Below, one piece after another: positions 15,828 through 24,235 of a DNA stretch of 42,368 nt. The stretch is from Oscillospiraceae bacterium (GTDB lineage: Bacteria; Bacillota; Clostridia; Oscillospirales; CAG-272), in NCBI GenBank assembly GCA_015064285.1, contig SVSN01000019.1:1-42368 (forward strand), written 5' to 3'. How positions within the stretch are numbered: position 1 is the first letter of the stretch; every line of letters begins with the position of its first letter. The notes beneath the pieces were generated by a model. That model was not told where the DNA came from and made no database searches. It worked only from the letters and a program-made list of their open reading frames with translations. Position numbers and translations under genes: made by a program.

Positions 15828-16970
15828 ATGTTCATACTCATCAAGAAAGAAGAAGAATCCAAGGCACGCCGCGGCCGGTTTATAACGCCTCACGGCATCA
15901 TCGAAACGCCCGTATTCATGAACGTAGCCACCTGCGGCGCCATCAAGGGCGGTATCGCAGCGGAAGACCTGAGAGACGTAAACTGTCAGGTGATGCTGTC
16001 CAACACCTATCACCTGCATATCCGTCCCGGGGATGCATTGGTAGACAAAATGGGCGGTCTGCAGAAGTTCACCGGCTGGACCGGTCCCATTCTGACCGAC
16101 AGCGGCGGATTCCAGGTATTCTCTCTGGCAGGGCTGCGCAAGATCAAGGAAGAAGGGGTATACTTCAACTCCCACATCGACGGCAAGCGGATTTTCATGG
16201 GGCCGGAAGAATCCATGCGGATCCAGTCCCATCTGGGCTCCACCATTGCCATGGCCTTTGACGAATGCATCGAAAACCCGGCAGAATACCACTACACCAA
16301 GGCTTCCTGTGACCGCACCGTCCGCTGGCTCCTGCGCTGCAAGGAAGAAATGCGCCGCCTGAACGAAAGCGGAAACGCTGTTAATCCCCAGCAGATGCTG
16401 TTCGGCATCAACCAGGGCTCCACCTACGAAGACCTGCGGATCCGTCACATGGAACAGATCCGAGAACTGGATCTGCCCGGATATGCCATCGGCGGTCTGG
16501 CAGTGGGTGAAGAAGCCGAGGAAATGTACCGGATCATCGAAGCGGTGGAACCCTATATGCCGGAAGACAAGCCCCGGTATCTGATGGGTGTGGGTACGCC
16601 TCAGAACATTCTGGAAGGGGTTCACAGAGGCGTGGACTTCTTCGACTGCGTGATGCCATCCCGGAACGCACGGCACGGCAACCTGTTCACCTGGCACGGC
16701 AAAATGAATCTGCTGAACGAAAAATATTTTGACGACCCCCGTCCCATCGACGAAAACTGCGGCTGTCCCGCCTGCCGGATGCATTCCCGCGCTTACATCC
16801 GGCATCTGATCAAGGCCAAGGAAATGCTGGGTATGCGTCTGGCCGTACTGCACAACCTGTATTTCTACAACGATCTGATGCAGAAGATCCGTGACGCCAT
16901 GGACGGCGGTTATTTCGAAAGCTTCTACCAGAAGTACCACAATCTGCTGGCAGAAAGAAGTCAGGACTGA
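15828..16970 (+). CDS. tgt: tRNA-guanine transglycosylase
   Basis: A 380-residue bacterial Tgt that exchanges the wobble guanine of GUN-anticodon tRNAs for preQ1 in queuosine synthesis; the tRNA-His(GTG) at 21516 would be a substrate. A TIM barrel carries LTDSGGFQVFSL (catalytic Asp ~91), and FDCVMPSRNARHG supplies the second Asp. A C-terminal zinc site reads CGCPAC, with a distal His in VLHNLYFY. The RBS is AGAAGGAA before ATG 15828. It follows mutL after 61 bases and is four bases ahead of the lipoate ligase. No queuosine precursor genes are present in the window, so preQ1 is made elsewhere or imported. Confidence 0.96.
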   Translation: MFILIKKEEESKARRGRFITPHGIIETPVFMNVATCGAIKGGIAAEDLRDVNCQVMLSNTYHLHIRPGDALVDKMGGLQKFTGWTGPILTDSGGFQVFSLAGLRKIKEEGVYFNSHIDGKRIFMGPEESMRIQSHLGSTIAMAFDECIENPAEYHYTKASCDRTVRWLLRCKEEMRRLNESGNAVNPQQMLFGINQGSTYEDLRIRHMEQIRELDLPGYAIGGLAVGEEAEEMYRIIEAVEPYMPEDKPRYLMGVGTPQNILEGVHRGVDFFDCVMPSRNARHGNLFTWHGKMNLLNEKYFDDPRPIDENCGCPACRMHSRAYIRHLIKAKEMLGMRLAVLHNLYFYNDLMQKIRDAMDGGYFESFYQKYHNLLAERSQD

Positions 16971-16974
16971 GCCT

Positions 16975-17946
16975 ATGATCTATCTTGAATCCGATTCCCT
17001 GAGTGCCCGCTGGAATCTGGCGCTGGAATACTATCTCGCCACGGAAAAAAAGATAAACGACACCATTGTTTTCCTGTGGCGCACATCCCCTACGGTAGTC
17101 ATCGGAAGATTCCAGAACGCTCTGGAGGAGCTTGACCGGCAGTACACCGAAGAGAAAGGCATCTGCATTGCCCGGCGTATGTCCGGCGGCGGTACCATCT
17201 ATAACGATGAGGGCGGTCTGATGTTCACCTATATCGTCCCGGAAGCCAAGCAGGAGATCGATTTCCGATCCTTCATTAATCCGGTGATCGCGGCGCTGGG
17301 AGAAATGGGGATTTCCGCAGAAGCCAGCGGCCGGAACGACATCATGGTGGACGGCAAAAAAGTATCCGGCAATGCCCAGTACAAAACCGGCGGCATGACT
17401 GTACACCACGGCACCCTGATGTTTGATGTGGACATCGGCGAAGTGCTCCGCGCCACCACACCCAAACCCTATAAAATCACATCCAAAAGTATTCAGTCCG
17501 TCAGAGAACGGGTCACCAACATCAGAGAGCACCTTCCCGCCGGATGTGACATGACAAGGGATCAGTTCCGTGACCGTCTGGCTGCCTCCCTGGCCGGAGA
17601 CTGTTCCCGCCTTATGCTGACGGAAGCGGACTATGATGCCGTTGACCGGATTCTGGCAGAGCATTTCACCCGGAATGTATGGGAAGCCCAACCCCGGTTC
17701 TCCTTGGAAAAAGTTCTCCACCTGCCGGGCGGTCATATGGAATTCTCTCTGGAAACCCGACAGAACGTGATTCTGGAAGCCCGGGTACACGGTGACTTTT
17801 TCGGCAGTGCGGAACCGGATGAAATCTGCGCATTGCTGCAGAACGTGCCGCTGGAAACAGAAGCCATCGCCGCAGCACTGGCTCCGCTGGAAGGCCGCCT
17901 GATGGGGATCACCCCCGCTCAGATCGCCGCAGGCCTTACCGAATGA
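16975..17946 (+). CDS. Lipoate--protein ligase
   Basis: A 323-residue lipoate-protein ligase of the LplA type, which activates lipoate with ATP and attaches it to lipoyl domains such as glycine-cleavage H protein or 2-oxoacid dehydrogenase E2. The lipoyl-AMP-binding loop RRMSGGGTIYNDEGGLMF is near residues 62-79 and the catalytic-lysine motif GKKVSGNAQY near 126. A small C-terminal accessory domain follows at about 240-323. ATG 16975 was chosen because AGGA lies just upstream and because homologues begin with a short strand like MIYLESDS. It is four bases after the tgt stop and so translationally coupled to it. Confidence 0.9.
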   Translation: MIYLESDSLSARWNLALEYYLATEKKINDTIVFLWRTSPTVVIGRFQNALEELDRQYTEEKGICIARRMSGGGTIYNDEGGLMFTYIVPEAKQEIDFRSFINPVIAALGEMGISAEASGRNDIMVDGKKVSGNAQYKTGGMTVHHGTLMFDVDIGEVLRATTPKPYKITSKSIQSVRERVTNIREHLPAGCDMTRDQFRDRLAASLAGDCSRLMLTEADYDAVDRILAEHFTRNVWEAQPRFSLEKVLHLPGGHMEFSLETRQNVILEARVHGDFFGSAEPDEICALLQNVPLETEAIAAALAPLEGRLMGITPAQIAAGLTE

Positions 17947-17973
17947 GAAAATCTGCATATTTTTTTGCAAAGC

Positions 17974-17996
17974 CGGGAACTTTTTTCCTTTTCCCG
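17974..17996. terminator. Weak hairpin after the lipoate ligase
   Basis: CGGGAA (17974-17979) pairs with TTCCCG (17991-17996) around a T-rich 11-base loop, but no T-run follows on the plus strand. It may slow or stabilise transcript ends ahead of the SLH-protein promoter. Confidence 0.25.
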
Positions 17997-18072
17997 CGTC
18001 CAATAGAATGTATTCCGTGAGAAGATTTTCGGAATGGTAACAATTTCCTCATAAAAAACCCTGTTCCTTCCC

Positions 18073-18100
18073 TTGATAATCACACCGGATATGTTATAAT
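18073..18100 (+). promoter_or_regulatory. Promoter of the SLH surface-protein gene
   Basis: TTGATA (18073-18078), a 16-base spacer and TATAAT (18095-18100). The leader is about 30 bases and contains a perfect GGAGG RBS at 18127-18131. Confidence 0.8.
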
Positions 18101-18136
18101 AATGTCAACCACTGTATATCATTTTTGGAGGTACAC

Positions 18137-21100
18137 ATGAAAACATGGAAGAAGATCGTCTCCGCCGTGCTGGCCGGAGTCATGATCCTGTCCACGGTTG
18201 TGGCAGTCGGTGCAGCCAACGTTGCTTTTACCGACACATCCAACCACTGGGCAAAATCCCAGATTGAATATCTGGTAAGCAAAGACGTACTCAACGGTTA
18301 CAAGCAGTCCAACGGCACCTACACCTTCAAGCCGGACGGCACCGTAACCAGAGCGGAATTCGTGAAGATGCTGGACGAAACCTTCGGCCTCACTTCCACC
18401 GCTCCCATCAATTACAGCGATGTAAAAACCAGTGACTGGTTCCATCCCTACTTCTCCAAGGCTGCTGCCCAGGGATATCTGCTGAACTACGGTACCAGCA
18501 TCTCTCCCAACGGTCAGCTGACCAGAGAAGAAGCCACCACCCTGCTGGTTCGGTATCTGGGTCTGCTGGATGCTCCCAAGGCTTCCTCTTCCCAGTTCAC
18601 TGACTACAGCTCCATCAGCTCCAACTTCCGGGATCCCGTTATGATCGCCGTACAGGCCGGTCTGATCAACGGTTACAAGGAATCCGGCGGTACATACACC
18701 TTCCGTCCCAAGAACACCCTGACCCGTGCAGAAGCCCTGACCATCCTGTACCGTGCAGCCGGTGCCATCTACAACACCAGCGTATACGCAAAGGACTCCG
18801 GTTCTGCTGATACCAATGCCGTTATCACCAGAGGCGGCGTAACTGTTTCTGGTCTGACCCTGAACGGCCGTGTGATCGTGACCGAAGGCGTTTCCGGCAG
18901 CGCTGTGACTCTGACCGGCTGTACCGTTCCCGGTACACTGGAAATCCGCGGTGCATCCAACATTACCCTGAACAACTGCACTGTAAACGAAATGACCGTA
19001 GATTCCATCGCACCCGAAATCACCGTATCCCTGACCGGCGGCAGCAAAATTGCCTCCCTCCATCTGGAAAGCAAGATTGCTCTGGCCGTTTCCTCCGGCT
19101 GCCGTATCACCGATATGACCGTTGATACCGGTGCCAAGAACGTAAAGGTAACCGGCGACGGTTCCATTGATAACCTTTCTGTATACGCATCCGGCTTCAC
19201 CTCTACCATGATGCCCGGTGAATTCACTATCACATCCGGTCTGAGCGCAAACTTCTCCGGTACCGTATACACCGGTTCTTCCGCTGACCAGGCTTCCTTC
19301 ACTACGATTCCCTACGTGACGGAAGAAAACGGCAAGTACTATCTGAACGTAATGCCTGAAGATGCAGGCCGCGTACACTACTACTTCACCGATGTAAGCA
19401 TCACTCCCGATACCGATGAATTCAATGATGCTTACAGCGCTGCCAACTACAAGGACAGCTTCTATGTAAACGCAGGTAAGATCTATACCGAAGCCACCTT
19501 TGCTTCCGGCACCGTCAGCCGCTATGACTACGTGGTGCTGCAGCTGGTATCCGACAGCCGGACTTATGCGCCTGTACGGATTGACAACATCCCCACCTCC
19601 GGCACCGGCTTTGCCATAGATCCCTATTTCGATGGCGAAGACATCGTTTACAAGACCGATGCTGCCGGTATTGTACACTACTACTACAGCACAAACGGCG
19701 ATGAACTGACTGCTGCCCAGTTCCAGACCGGTTATAAAAAGGCTGACAGCGCTATGCGTGGTTCCGACAAGGTTTCCGCAGGCCGTACCGGTGCTATCGA
19801 ACTGAGTGAACGGTATCTGGCAAACTATCCCTTCGTAATCGTGGTTCTGGAAAACAACAACGGTCAGTACTACAAGCCTGTGGTTGTTTCCGCCGGTGCC
19901 AACGGTTTTGAAGAAGAACCCAAGGTAACCACTCTGGGTACCATCGAGTTCAAGACCAATGTGACCGGTACTCTGTACTACTACTACGCCAAGACTGATG
20001 AAATGCCCACCCCCCAGGAATTCGCCAACAACTGGCCTCTGGAACGCGGCAAGACTTCCATGTCTGTAACCAAGAACAAGACCACTACCCTCTCCTACAA
20101 TATAGATACCGCAGAACAGTATCCTTATATGGTATTCTGCATCAAGGAAAACAAGGGCGATTATCTGACTCCCTTCGTTCTGAAGATTGATTACGATACC
20201 GGTTTCCTGGTAAATCCCTATATCACCGGCAACGATGAAGTTACCTTCCGTGCAGAACATTCCGGTACTGTATACTGGTTCATGTCCCGCTACAGTACTG
20301 CTCCCACCATGGACAGCTTCATGAGCGAATATGCTGCCACCAATACCCAGAGAAAGGGTACTGCCAGAGTATATTCTTCCTCTACCTACAGTATTTTTGA
20401 ATTCAATGCCGACTATATTTCCCAGTATCCCTACATTTACGTTATGCTGGTTGACAGTGAAGGCAATTCCTACCAGCCCGTTATGCTGAATGTCAAGGAT
20501 ACCACCACCACCGGTTTTGATGTGGCACCCTACTGTGATCTGGAAAACGAAAGAGTATACTTCAAGCCCTCTGCCAACGGCAGACTGTATTACTACTTCG
20601 ACCGTGCGGACGATGCTTACAATGTAAACTCCGGTGAGTTCTGGGATATGTATGCCAATGCAGGAAGTTACTACAGCGGTTCTTTCCTGGTAGATACTGA
20701 TCTGGACTACATCCCCTTTGACCACATCGACACGAGAACGTATCCCGGTATGGTTATGATGTTTGTTGACGACAGTGAACGTGAATACTATCCTGTTTAC
20801 ATCTCCATCAGAACCGATACCAGTTCCGGCTCCACCACCTCCGGTGTAACCATACTGTCTGTTACCGACACCAAGGTAACGCTGTTCCCCAATGCCTCCG
20901 GTACCATCGAGTACTCATTCCTCGGTACGCCCACAAATATGAATGCTGTTTATCCCGGCGGAATCATTCCCGCGATCGAGGGCAGAACCGTAGAAATCAC
21001 CCACAGCGGCAGATACCTGTTCCTGGTTATCGAAATGGAAGGTTTTGAGAAGGAAACGATTGACCTGACCCGTTCCTATGATTCTGAAGACAGACCGGAC

Positions 21101-21403
21101 GATGGATCTACCAAGATCGGTTACGGCTTCCGTCAGCAGGACATCGATTCCATCGGCGACCAGACTGTCTTCTCCGCTGTATCCGACATCAACGGTACGG
21201 TAACCATGAGCATCAGCTCCATGCCCGGTTCCGAAACAACCGTCGGTGTTACCGCAGGTGTACCTTTCACCATCTCCATTGCCTTTAACATGGATGAATA
21301 CATGAACACCTCTACCGGTCAGCTGATCGGCGGCTCCATCTACGTACAGGCAACCGGTTCCGACGGTGAAGTTTACGAACGTCTCGTAGTAGCACTGAAA
21401 TAA
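18137..21403 (+). CDS. SLH-domain surface protein with beta-helix-like region and repeat domains
   Basis: A 1088-residue secreted protein. A signal peptide covers ~1-27. Three S-layer homology domains follow (~29-80, 92-140, 152-205; FTDTSNHWAKSQIEYL is typical), which bind pyruvylated secondary cell-wall polymer. Residues ~215-380 are short Val/Thr/Asn-rich turns suggesting a right-handed beta-helix. From ~387 to ~900 come five repeats of about 100 residues, starting near 387, 490, 589, 688 and 793. Each has PY or GF...PY near the start, then a G-x-(V/L)-(H/Y)-Y-Y segment, YP(Y/F) and a final YxPV strand. A sixth, degenerate copy begins near 904. No catalytic motif or sortase signal is recognised. 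ATG 18137 follows GGAGG, and it has its own promoter and terminator. Binding or structural surface functions are both possible. Confidence 0.85.
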   Translation: MKTWKKIVSAVLAGVMILSTVVAVGAANVAFTDTSNHWAKSQIEYLVSKDVLNGYKQSNGTYTFKPDGTVTRAEFVKMLDETFGLTSTAPINYSDVKTSDWFHPYFSKAAAQGYLLNYGTSISPNGQLTREEATTLLVRYLGLLDAPKASSSQFTDYSSISSNFRDPVMIAVQAGLINGYKESGGTYTFRPKNTLTRAEALTILYRAAGAIYNTSVYAKDSGSADTNAVITRGGVTVSGLTLNGRVIVTEGVSGSAVTLTGCTVPGTLEIRGASNITLNNCTVNEMTVDSIAPEITVSLTGGSKIASLHLESKIALAVSSGCRITDMTVDTGAKNVKVTGDGSIDNLSVYASGFTSTMMPGEFTITSGLSANFSGTVYTGSSADQASFTTIPYVTEENGKYYLNVMPEDAGRVHYYFTDVSITPDTDEFNDAYSAANYKDSFYVNAGKIYTEATFASGTVSRYDYVVLQLVSDSRTYAPVRIDNIPTSGTGFAIDPYFDGEDIVYKTDAAGIVHYYYSTNGDELTAAQFQTGYKKADSAMRGSDKVSAGRTGAIELSERYLANYPFVIVVLENNNGQYYKPVVVSAGANGFEEEPKVTTLGTIEFKTNVTGTLYYYYAKTDEMPTPQEFANNWPLERGKTSMSVTKNKTTTLSYNIDTAEQYPYMVFCIKENKGDYLTPFVLKIDYDTGFLVNPYITGNDEVTFRAEHSGTVYWFMSRYSTAPTMDSFMSEYAATNTQRKGTARVYSSSTYSIFEFNADYISQYPYIYVMLVDSEGNSYQPVMLNVKDTTTTGFDVAPYCDLENERVYFKPSANGRLYYYFDRADDAYNVNSGEFWDMYANAGSYYSGSFLVDTDLDYIPFDHIDTRTYPGMVMMFVDDSEREYYPVYISIRTDTSSGSTTSGVTILSVTDTKVTLFPNASGTIEYSFLGTPTNMNAVYPGGIIPAIEGRTVEITHSGRYLFLVIEMEGFEKETIDLTRSYDSEDRPDDGSTKIGYGFRQQDIDSIGDQTVFSAVSDINGTVTMSISSMPGSETTVGVTAGVPFTISIAFNMDEYMNTSTGQLIGGSIYVQATGSDGEVYERLVVALK

Positions 21404-21417
21404 TTCCCAAAAAACAG

Positions 21418-21451
21418 AAAAAACAGCAGGGTTCCGGCTCTGCTGTTTTTT
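21418..21451. terminator. Bidirectional terminator between the SLH gene and the tRNA cluster
   Basis: Perfect 12-base inverted repeat AAAAAACAGCAG (21418-21429) / CTGCTGTTTTTT (21440-21451) with a 10-base loop. T-runs exist on both strands, so it ends both the surface-protein mRNA and the minus-strand tRNA transcript. Confidence 0.9.
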
Positions 21452-21515
21452 GTCTGTTGTATTTTTGAAAAAGAAAAAACAGCATATCTATCGATACACT
21501 GTTCTTTCCGATGAG

Positions 21516-21669
<154 letters not shown>

Positions 21670-21728
21670 ATATCCCCGTTCCGCATTCGTTGTGGCTTCC
21701 TGCAGAACCGTAGATGCTGGGGAAAACA

Positions 21729-21799
21729 AGCGGGTGATGGGAATCGAACCCACACGACCAGCTTGGAAGGCTGGGATTCTGCCATTGAACTACACCCGC
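21729..21799 (-). tRNA. tRNA-Gly(TCC)
   Basis: Acceptor GCGGGTG / CACCCGC with U73, typical of bacterial glycine tRNA. Anticodon stem CCAGC / GCTGG holds loop CTTCCAA (anticodon TCC). It is the first tRNA of the minus-strand cluster, about 18 bases from the -10 box. Confidence 0.95.
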
Positions 21800-21816
21800 A
21801 CATCTAACGCCTGTAT

Positions 21817-21845
21817 ATGATACCACATTTCTGTTTCTTTGTCAA
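21817..21845 (-). promoter_or_regulatory. Promoter of the tRNA-Gly/Arg/His cluster
   Basis: Perfect TTGACA (21845-21840), a 17-base spacer and TATCAT (21822-21817). Upstream of the -35 on the minus strand lie A/T tracts with an inverted repeat (AGTTTTTTT / AAAAAAACT, 21847-21873) that could act as an UP element. Confidence 0.85.
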
Positions 21846-21904
21846 GAGTTTTTTTCAATTTTTCAAAAAAACTTTCCATACGCATCCGCCTGCACCGCTG
21901 AGGG

Positions 21905-21938
21905 TAATTCTTCACCCTTAATTCACAAATTCTTCCTT
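21905..21938 (+). repeat. AT-rich dispersed repeat, copy D (diverged)
   Basis: Contains AATTCTTCACCCTTAATTCA followed by CAAATTCTTCC. It shares the TTAATTCACAAA core with copy B at 13436-13470. It lies upstream of the DUF5685 gene but not next to its RBS. Confidence 0.35.
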
Positions 21939-21942
21939 GTAT

Positions 21943-21970
21943 TTGCAAAAGAAAAAGAATACACTATATA
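21943..21970 (+). promoter_or_regulatory. Possible promoter of the DUF5685 operon
   Basis: TTGCAA (21943-21948), a 16-base spacer and TATATA (21965-21970), about 20 bases before the GGGGGA RBS of the gene at 21998. Confidence 0.45.
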
Positions 21971-21997
21971 CATCTATCTGTTTTTATCGGGGGAAAT

Positions 21998-22942
21998 ATG
22001 TTCGGGTATGTACGGCCGCTGGTTCCGGCTCTGCGGGTCCGGGAATATGAATGGTACCGGGCGGTATACTGCGGGCTGTGCCGGTCAATGGGTACAGTCA
22101 GCGGACAGTTTTCCCGGCTGACACTGAGTTATGACTTTGCGTTTCTGGCGCTGGTCCGGCTGATTCTCTCCGATGAAGAAGCAGAATTCGCTGCCCATCG
22201 CTGTGCGGTTCATCCCCTGCGTACGCGGCTTATGGCAGAAGAACATCCTGCTCTGCGGTATACGGCCGCTGCGGCAGCCTGTCTGGCAGAAGCCAAACGA
22301 TCGGACGACATGGCAGATGAAACAGGAACTGCACGCCTGAAACCGATGCTTCTGACCCCCCTGACCGGTTCCATGGTGCGGCACACAGAGCGTACGGAAC
22401 CGGATACAGCTGTCCTTCTTCCCTGCATAAAAGAGCATCTTACCCATCTGGCAGCGCTGGAAAAAGCCGGATGTGCCTCACCGGACGAAGCGGCACAGGT
22501 TTTCGGCAGTCTGCTGGGCGATCTGTTTGCTTTCAGACTGACAGGTTCTGCTGCCGCTGTCGCCCATTCCATCGGTGCAGGAACAGGACGGTTCATTTAT
22601 CTCTGCGATGCCATGGACGATCTGGCAGATGACGTGAGAAAAGGCCGATACAATCCATTGGCTCGGTTATGGAGCGACATGGCACTGAATGCCGACGGAA
22701 AGCCCACAGAGCTGGTCAAAGACTCATTTACCACCGGAATTCCTCTGGAACTGGAAAGGCTGGGGCTGGCTGCGGAGCTTCTGCCGGAACATCCGCTTAC
22801 AGAGATTGTCAAAAATATTGTATATCTGGGAATGCCGGACATGGCAAAACGTATCGCAGAAGGACATTCCCCGGGCAGCCGCCGGAAGCTGGTTCATTCT
22901 CCGGTCTCTGCCCCCGAAACCATACACGGGAGTCAACAATGA
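21998..22942 (+). CDS. DUF5685-family protein, class I isoprenoid-synthase-like
   Basis: A 314-residue, helix-rich soluble protein matching my recollection of the DUF5685 family of Clostridia, whose function is unknown. Visible features are a CGLC motif (Cys25, Cys28), then [11 protein letters not shown] (44-53), RCAVHP (68-73), an aspartate-rich DDMAD (103-107) after a Lys, and a second cluster [18 protein letters not shown] (204-221). Two Asp-rich motifs about 100 residues apart on helices recall trans-prenyl transferases and terpene synthases, but the CxxC is foreign to them. The similarity is my inference. ATG 21998 follows GGGGGA. Its stop overlaps the start of the J-domain gene (ATGA), so the two are translationally coupled and may act together. 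Confidence 0.7.
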   Translation: MFGYVRPLVPALRVREYEWYRAVYCGLCRSMGTVSGQFSRLTLSYDFAFLALVRLILSDEEAEFAAHRCAVHPLRTRLMAEEHPALRYTAAAAACLAEAKRSDDMADETGTARLKPMLLTPLTGSMVRHTERTEPDTAVLLPCIKEHLTHLAALEKAGCASPDEAAQVFGSLLGDLFAFRLTGSAAAVAHSIGAGTGRFIYLCDAMDDLADDVRKGRYNPLARLWSDMALNADGKPTELVKDSFTTGIPLELERLGLAAELLPEHPLTEIVKNIVYLGMPDMAKRIAEGHSPGSRRKLVHSPVSAPETIHGSQQ

Positions 22943-23550
22943 AAGATCCATACAGCGTGCTGGGGATTTCCCGCACCGCTACTGACGACGAAATCAAAAA
23001 AGCCTACCGGGATCTTGCCCGAAAATATCACCCGGACAACTACGCAAACACCAATCTGGCAGATGTAGCAGAAGAAAAAATGAAGGAGATCAACGAAGCC
23101 TACGAAGCCGTTCAGCAGGAACGCAAAGGCGGCGGTACAGGTTCCTCCTCTTCTTCCTATTCCTCCTACTCCACCTCCGGTACCACATCCTTTCCCCAGA
23201 TACGGGAACTGATCCGGAACGGACACTATGCCGAAGCAGAACTGAAAATTGATGCGACCCCTGCCGGTGACCGTGGTGCGGAATGGAATTATCTCAAGGG
23301 TTGTCTGCTGGTGCAGCGTGGGTACTATTATGATGCACTCAAATACATTGAAGTTGCCTGTTATCTGGATCCCACCAATGCCGAATACCGGGAAGCCAAG
23401 AACCGGATGCACGTCCGTTCCACGGCTTACGGTTCCCCCTACCGTACAAATGGCGGTACCGACATGGACTGCTGCGGACTCTGCACCAATCTGATCTGTG
23501 CGGATGCCTGCTGTGAATGCTGCGGCGGTGACCTGATCTCCTGCTGCTGA
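22939..23550 (+). CDS. J-domain protein with TPR-like middle and cysteine-rich tail
   Basis: A 203-residue co-chaperone-like protein. The J domain (1-~68) has HPD at residues 31-33, so it should stimulate an Hsp70 (DnaK) ATPase. A Ser/Tyr/Gly-rich linker (~70-93) leads into a helical TPR-like segment (~97-165). The last 27 residues hold ten cysteines (from DCCGLC to the terminal SCC), unlike the DnaJ zinc finger in spacing and place, suggesting a metal or Fe-S site or a membrane-associated acylated tail. It lacks the Gly/Phe and CTD domains of true DnaJ. Start ATG 22939 overlaps the DUF5685 stop. It most likely directs DnaK to the DUF5685 partner or to a membrane client. Confidence 0.8.
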   Translation: MKDPYSVLGISRTATDDEIKKAYRDLARKYHPDNYANTNLADVAEEKMKEINEAYEAVQQERKGGGTGSSSSSYSSYSTSGTTSFPQIRELIRNGHYAEAELKIDATPAGDRGAEWNYLKGCLLVQRGYYYDALKYIEVACYLDPTNAEYREAKNRMHVRSTAYGSPYRTNGGTDMDCCGLCTNLICADACCECCGGDLISCC

Positions 23551-23570
23551 GCTTTGTGAGGTTTTTCTGT

Positions 23571-24104
23571 ATGAAAGTACATTCTCAAATGGCGCTGTCC
23601 AAAAAGATCGCCTTTTCCGCCATCATTGCCGCTCTTTCCGTGGTGCTTCTGTACATCGGGAGCATCAGTGTTCTGGATATGTCCTCCGTGGTAATCTGCG
23701 CCCTGCTGACCATGCTGGTGGTGGTGGAAGCGGGAGAAAAATTCGCCTGGCTGGCTGTATTGGTCACCGGGGTGCTGTCCCTGCTCCTGCTGCCTGTCAA
23801 GCTGCCGGCTCTGCTGTATCTGTTCTTCGGCGGGATTTATCCCATTCTCAAGGCATGGCTGGAAAAAACGCCCTACTGGCTCAGCTGGCTGTTCAAAATT
23901 TCCGTTCTGGATACCATGCTGCTGGCTTCCATCGCCCTCTCGAAACTGGTCTTCACTGCGGAAGAGCCTTTCTTTGATTTCACCGGTCTTGTTCTGCTGG
24001 TGGGGACAATATTCTTTATCCTTTATGACCTGGCACTGACTACCTGTGTGACCGCCTACATCACCCGGCTCCGGAAACGGCTGGGACTGAAAAAACTGTT
24101 CTGA
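23571..24104 (+). CDS. Polytopic membrane protein, ECF S-component-like, unknown function
   Basis: A 177-residue protein with about five or six hydrophobic segments (MALSKKIAFSAIIAALSVVL at the start resembles ECF-transporter substrate-binding subunits) and a basic end (RLRKRLGLKK). It starts at ATG 23571 behind GAGG, 20 bases after the J-domain stop, so it is the third gene of the operon, which the terminator at 24112 closes. No ECF ATPase or EcfT gene is nearby; such S components usually share an energising module encoded elsewhere. I cannot assign a substrate. Confidence 0.7.
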   Translation: MKVHSQMALSKKIAFSAIIAALSVVLLYIGSISVLDMSSVVICALLTMLVVVEAGEKFAWLAVLVTGVLSLLLLPVKLPALLYLFFGGIYPILKAWLEKTPYWLSWLFKISVLDTMLLASIALSKLVFTAEEPFFDFTGLVLLVGTIFFILYDLALTTCVTAYITRLRKRLGLKKLF

Positions 24105-24111
24105 CATATGG

Positions 24112-24148
24112 CTCCGTTCCCTCTGCCCTGCAGTCGGACGGAGTTTTT
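24112..24148 (+). terminator. Terminator of the DUF5685 operon
   Basis: CTCCGT (24112-24117) pairs with ACGGAG (24138-24143) around a 20-base loop, followed by TTTTTG. Confidence 0.75.
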
Positions 24149-24170
24149 GTTTTCCGGACTTCTTTTCCTC

Positions 24171-24199
24171 TTGCAAAACAGGACGGTTTCTGGTATAGT
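24171..24199 (+). promoter_or_regulatory. Promoter of the GH127 gene
   Basis: TTGCAA (24171-24176), a 17-base spacer and TATAGT (24194-24199). The AAGGAG RBS of the gene at 24236 follows after a leader of about 30 bases. Confidence 0.6.
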
Positions 24200-24235
24200 T
24201 ATAGTATCACTACATCCCTGAAAAGGAGAAACATT

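Noticed and set aside
18119-20725. 868-codon open frame antisense to the SLH protein gene
   Set aside because: Its periodic Gly/Val-rich sequence mirrors the sense repeats. It lacks an RBS or promoter, and the sense gene has a signal peptide, SLH domains, promoter and terminator.
21847-21873. Inverted repeat AGTTTTTTT / AAAAAAACT as a terminator
   Set aside because: It is pure A/T tract just upstream of the tRNA -35 box with no GC stem. An UP-element or chance palindrome is more likely.
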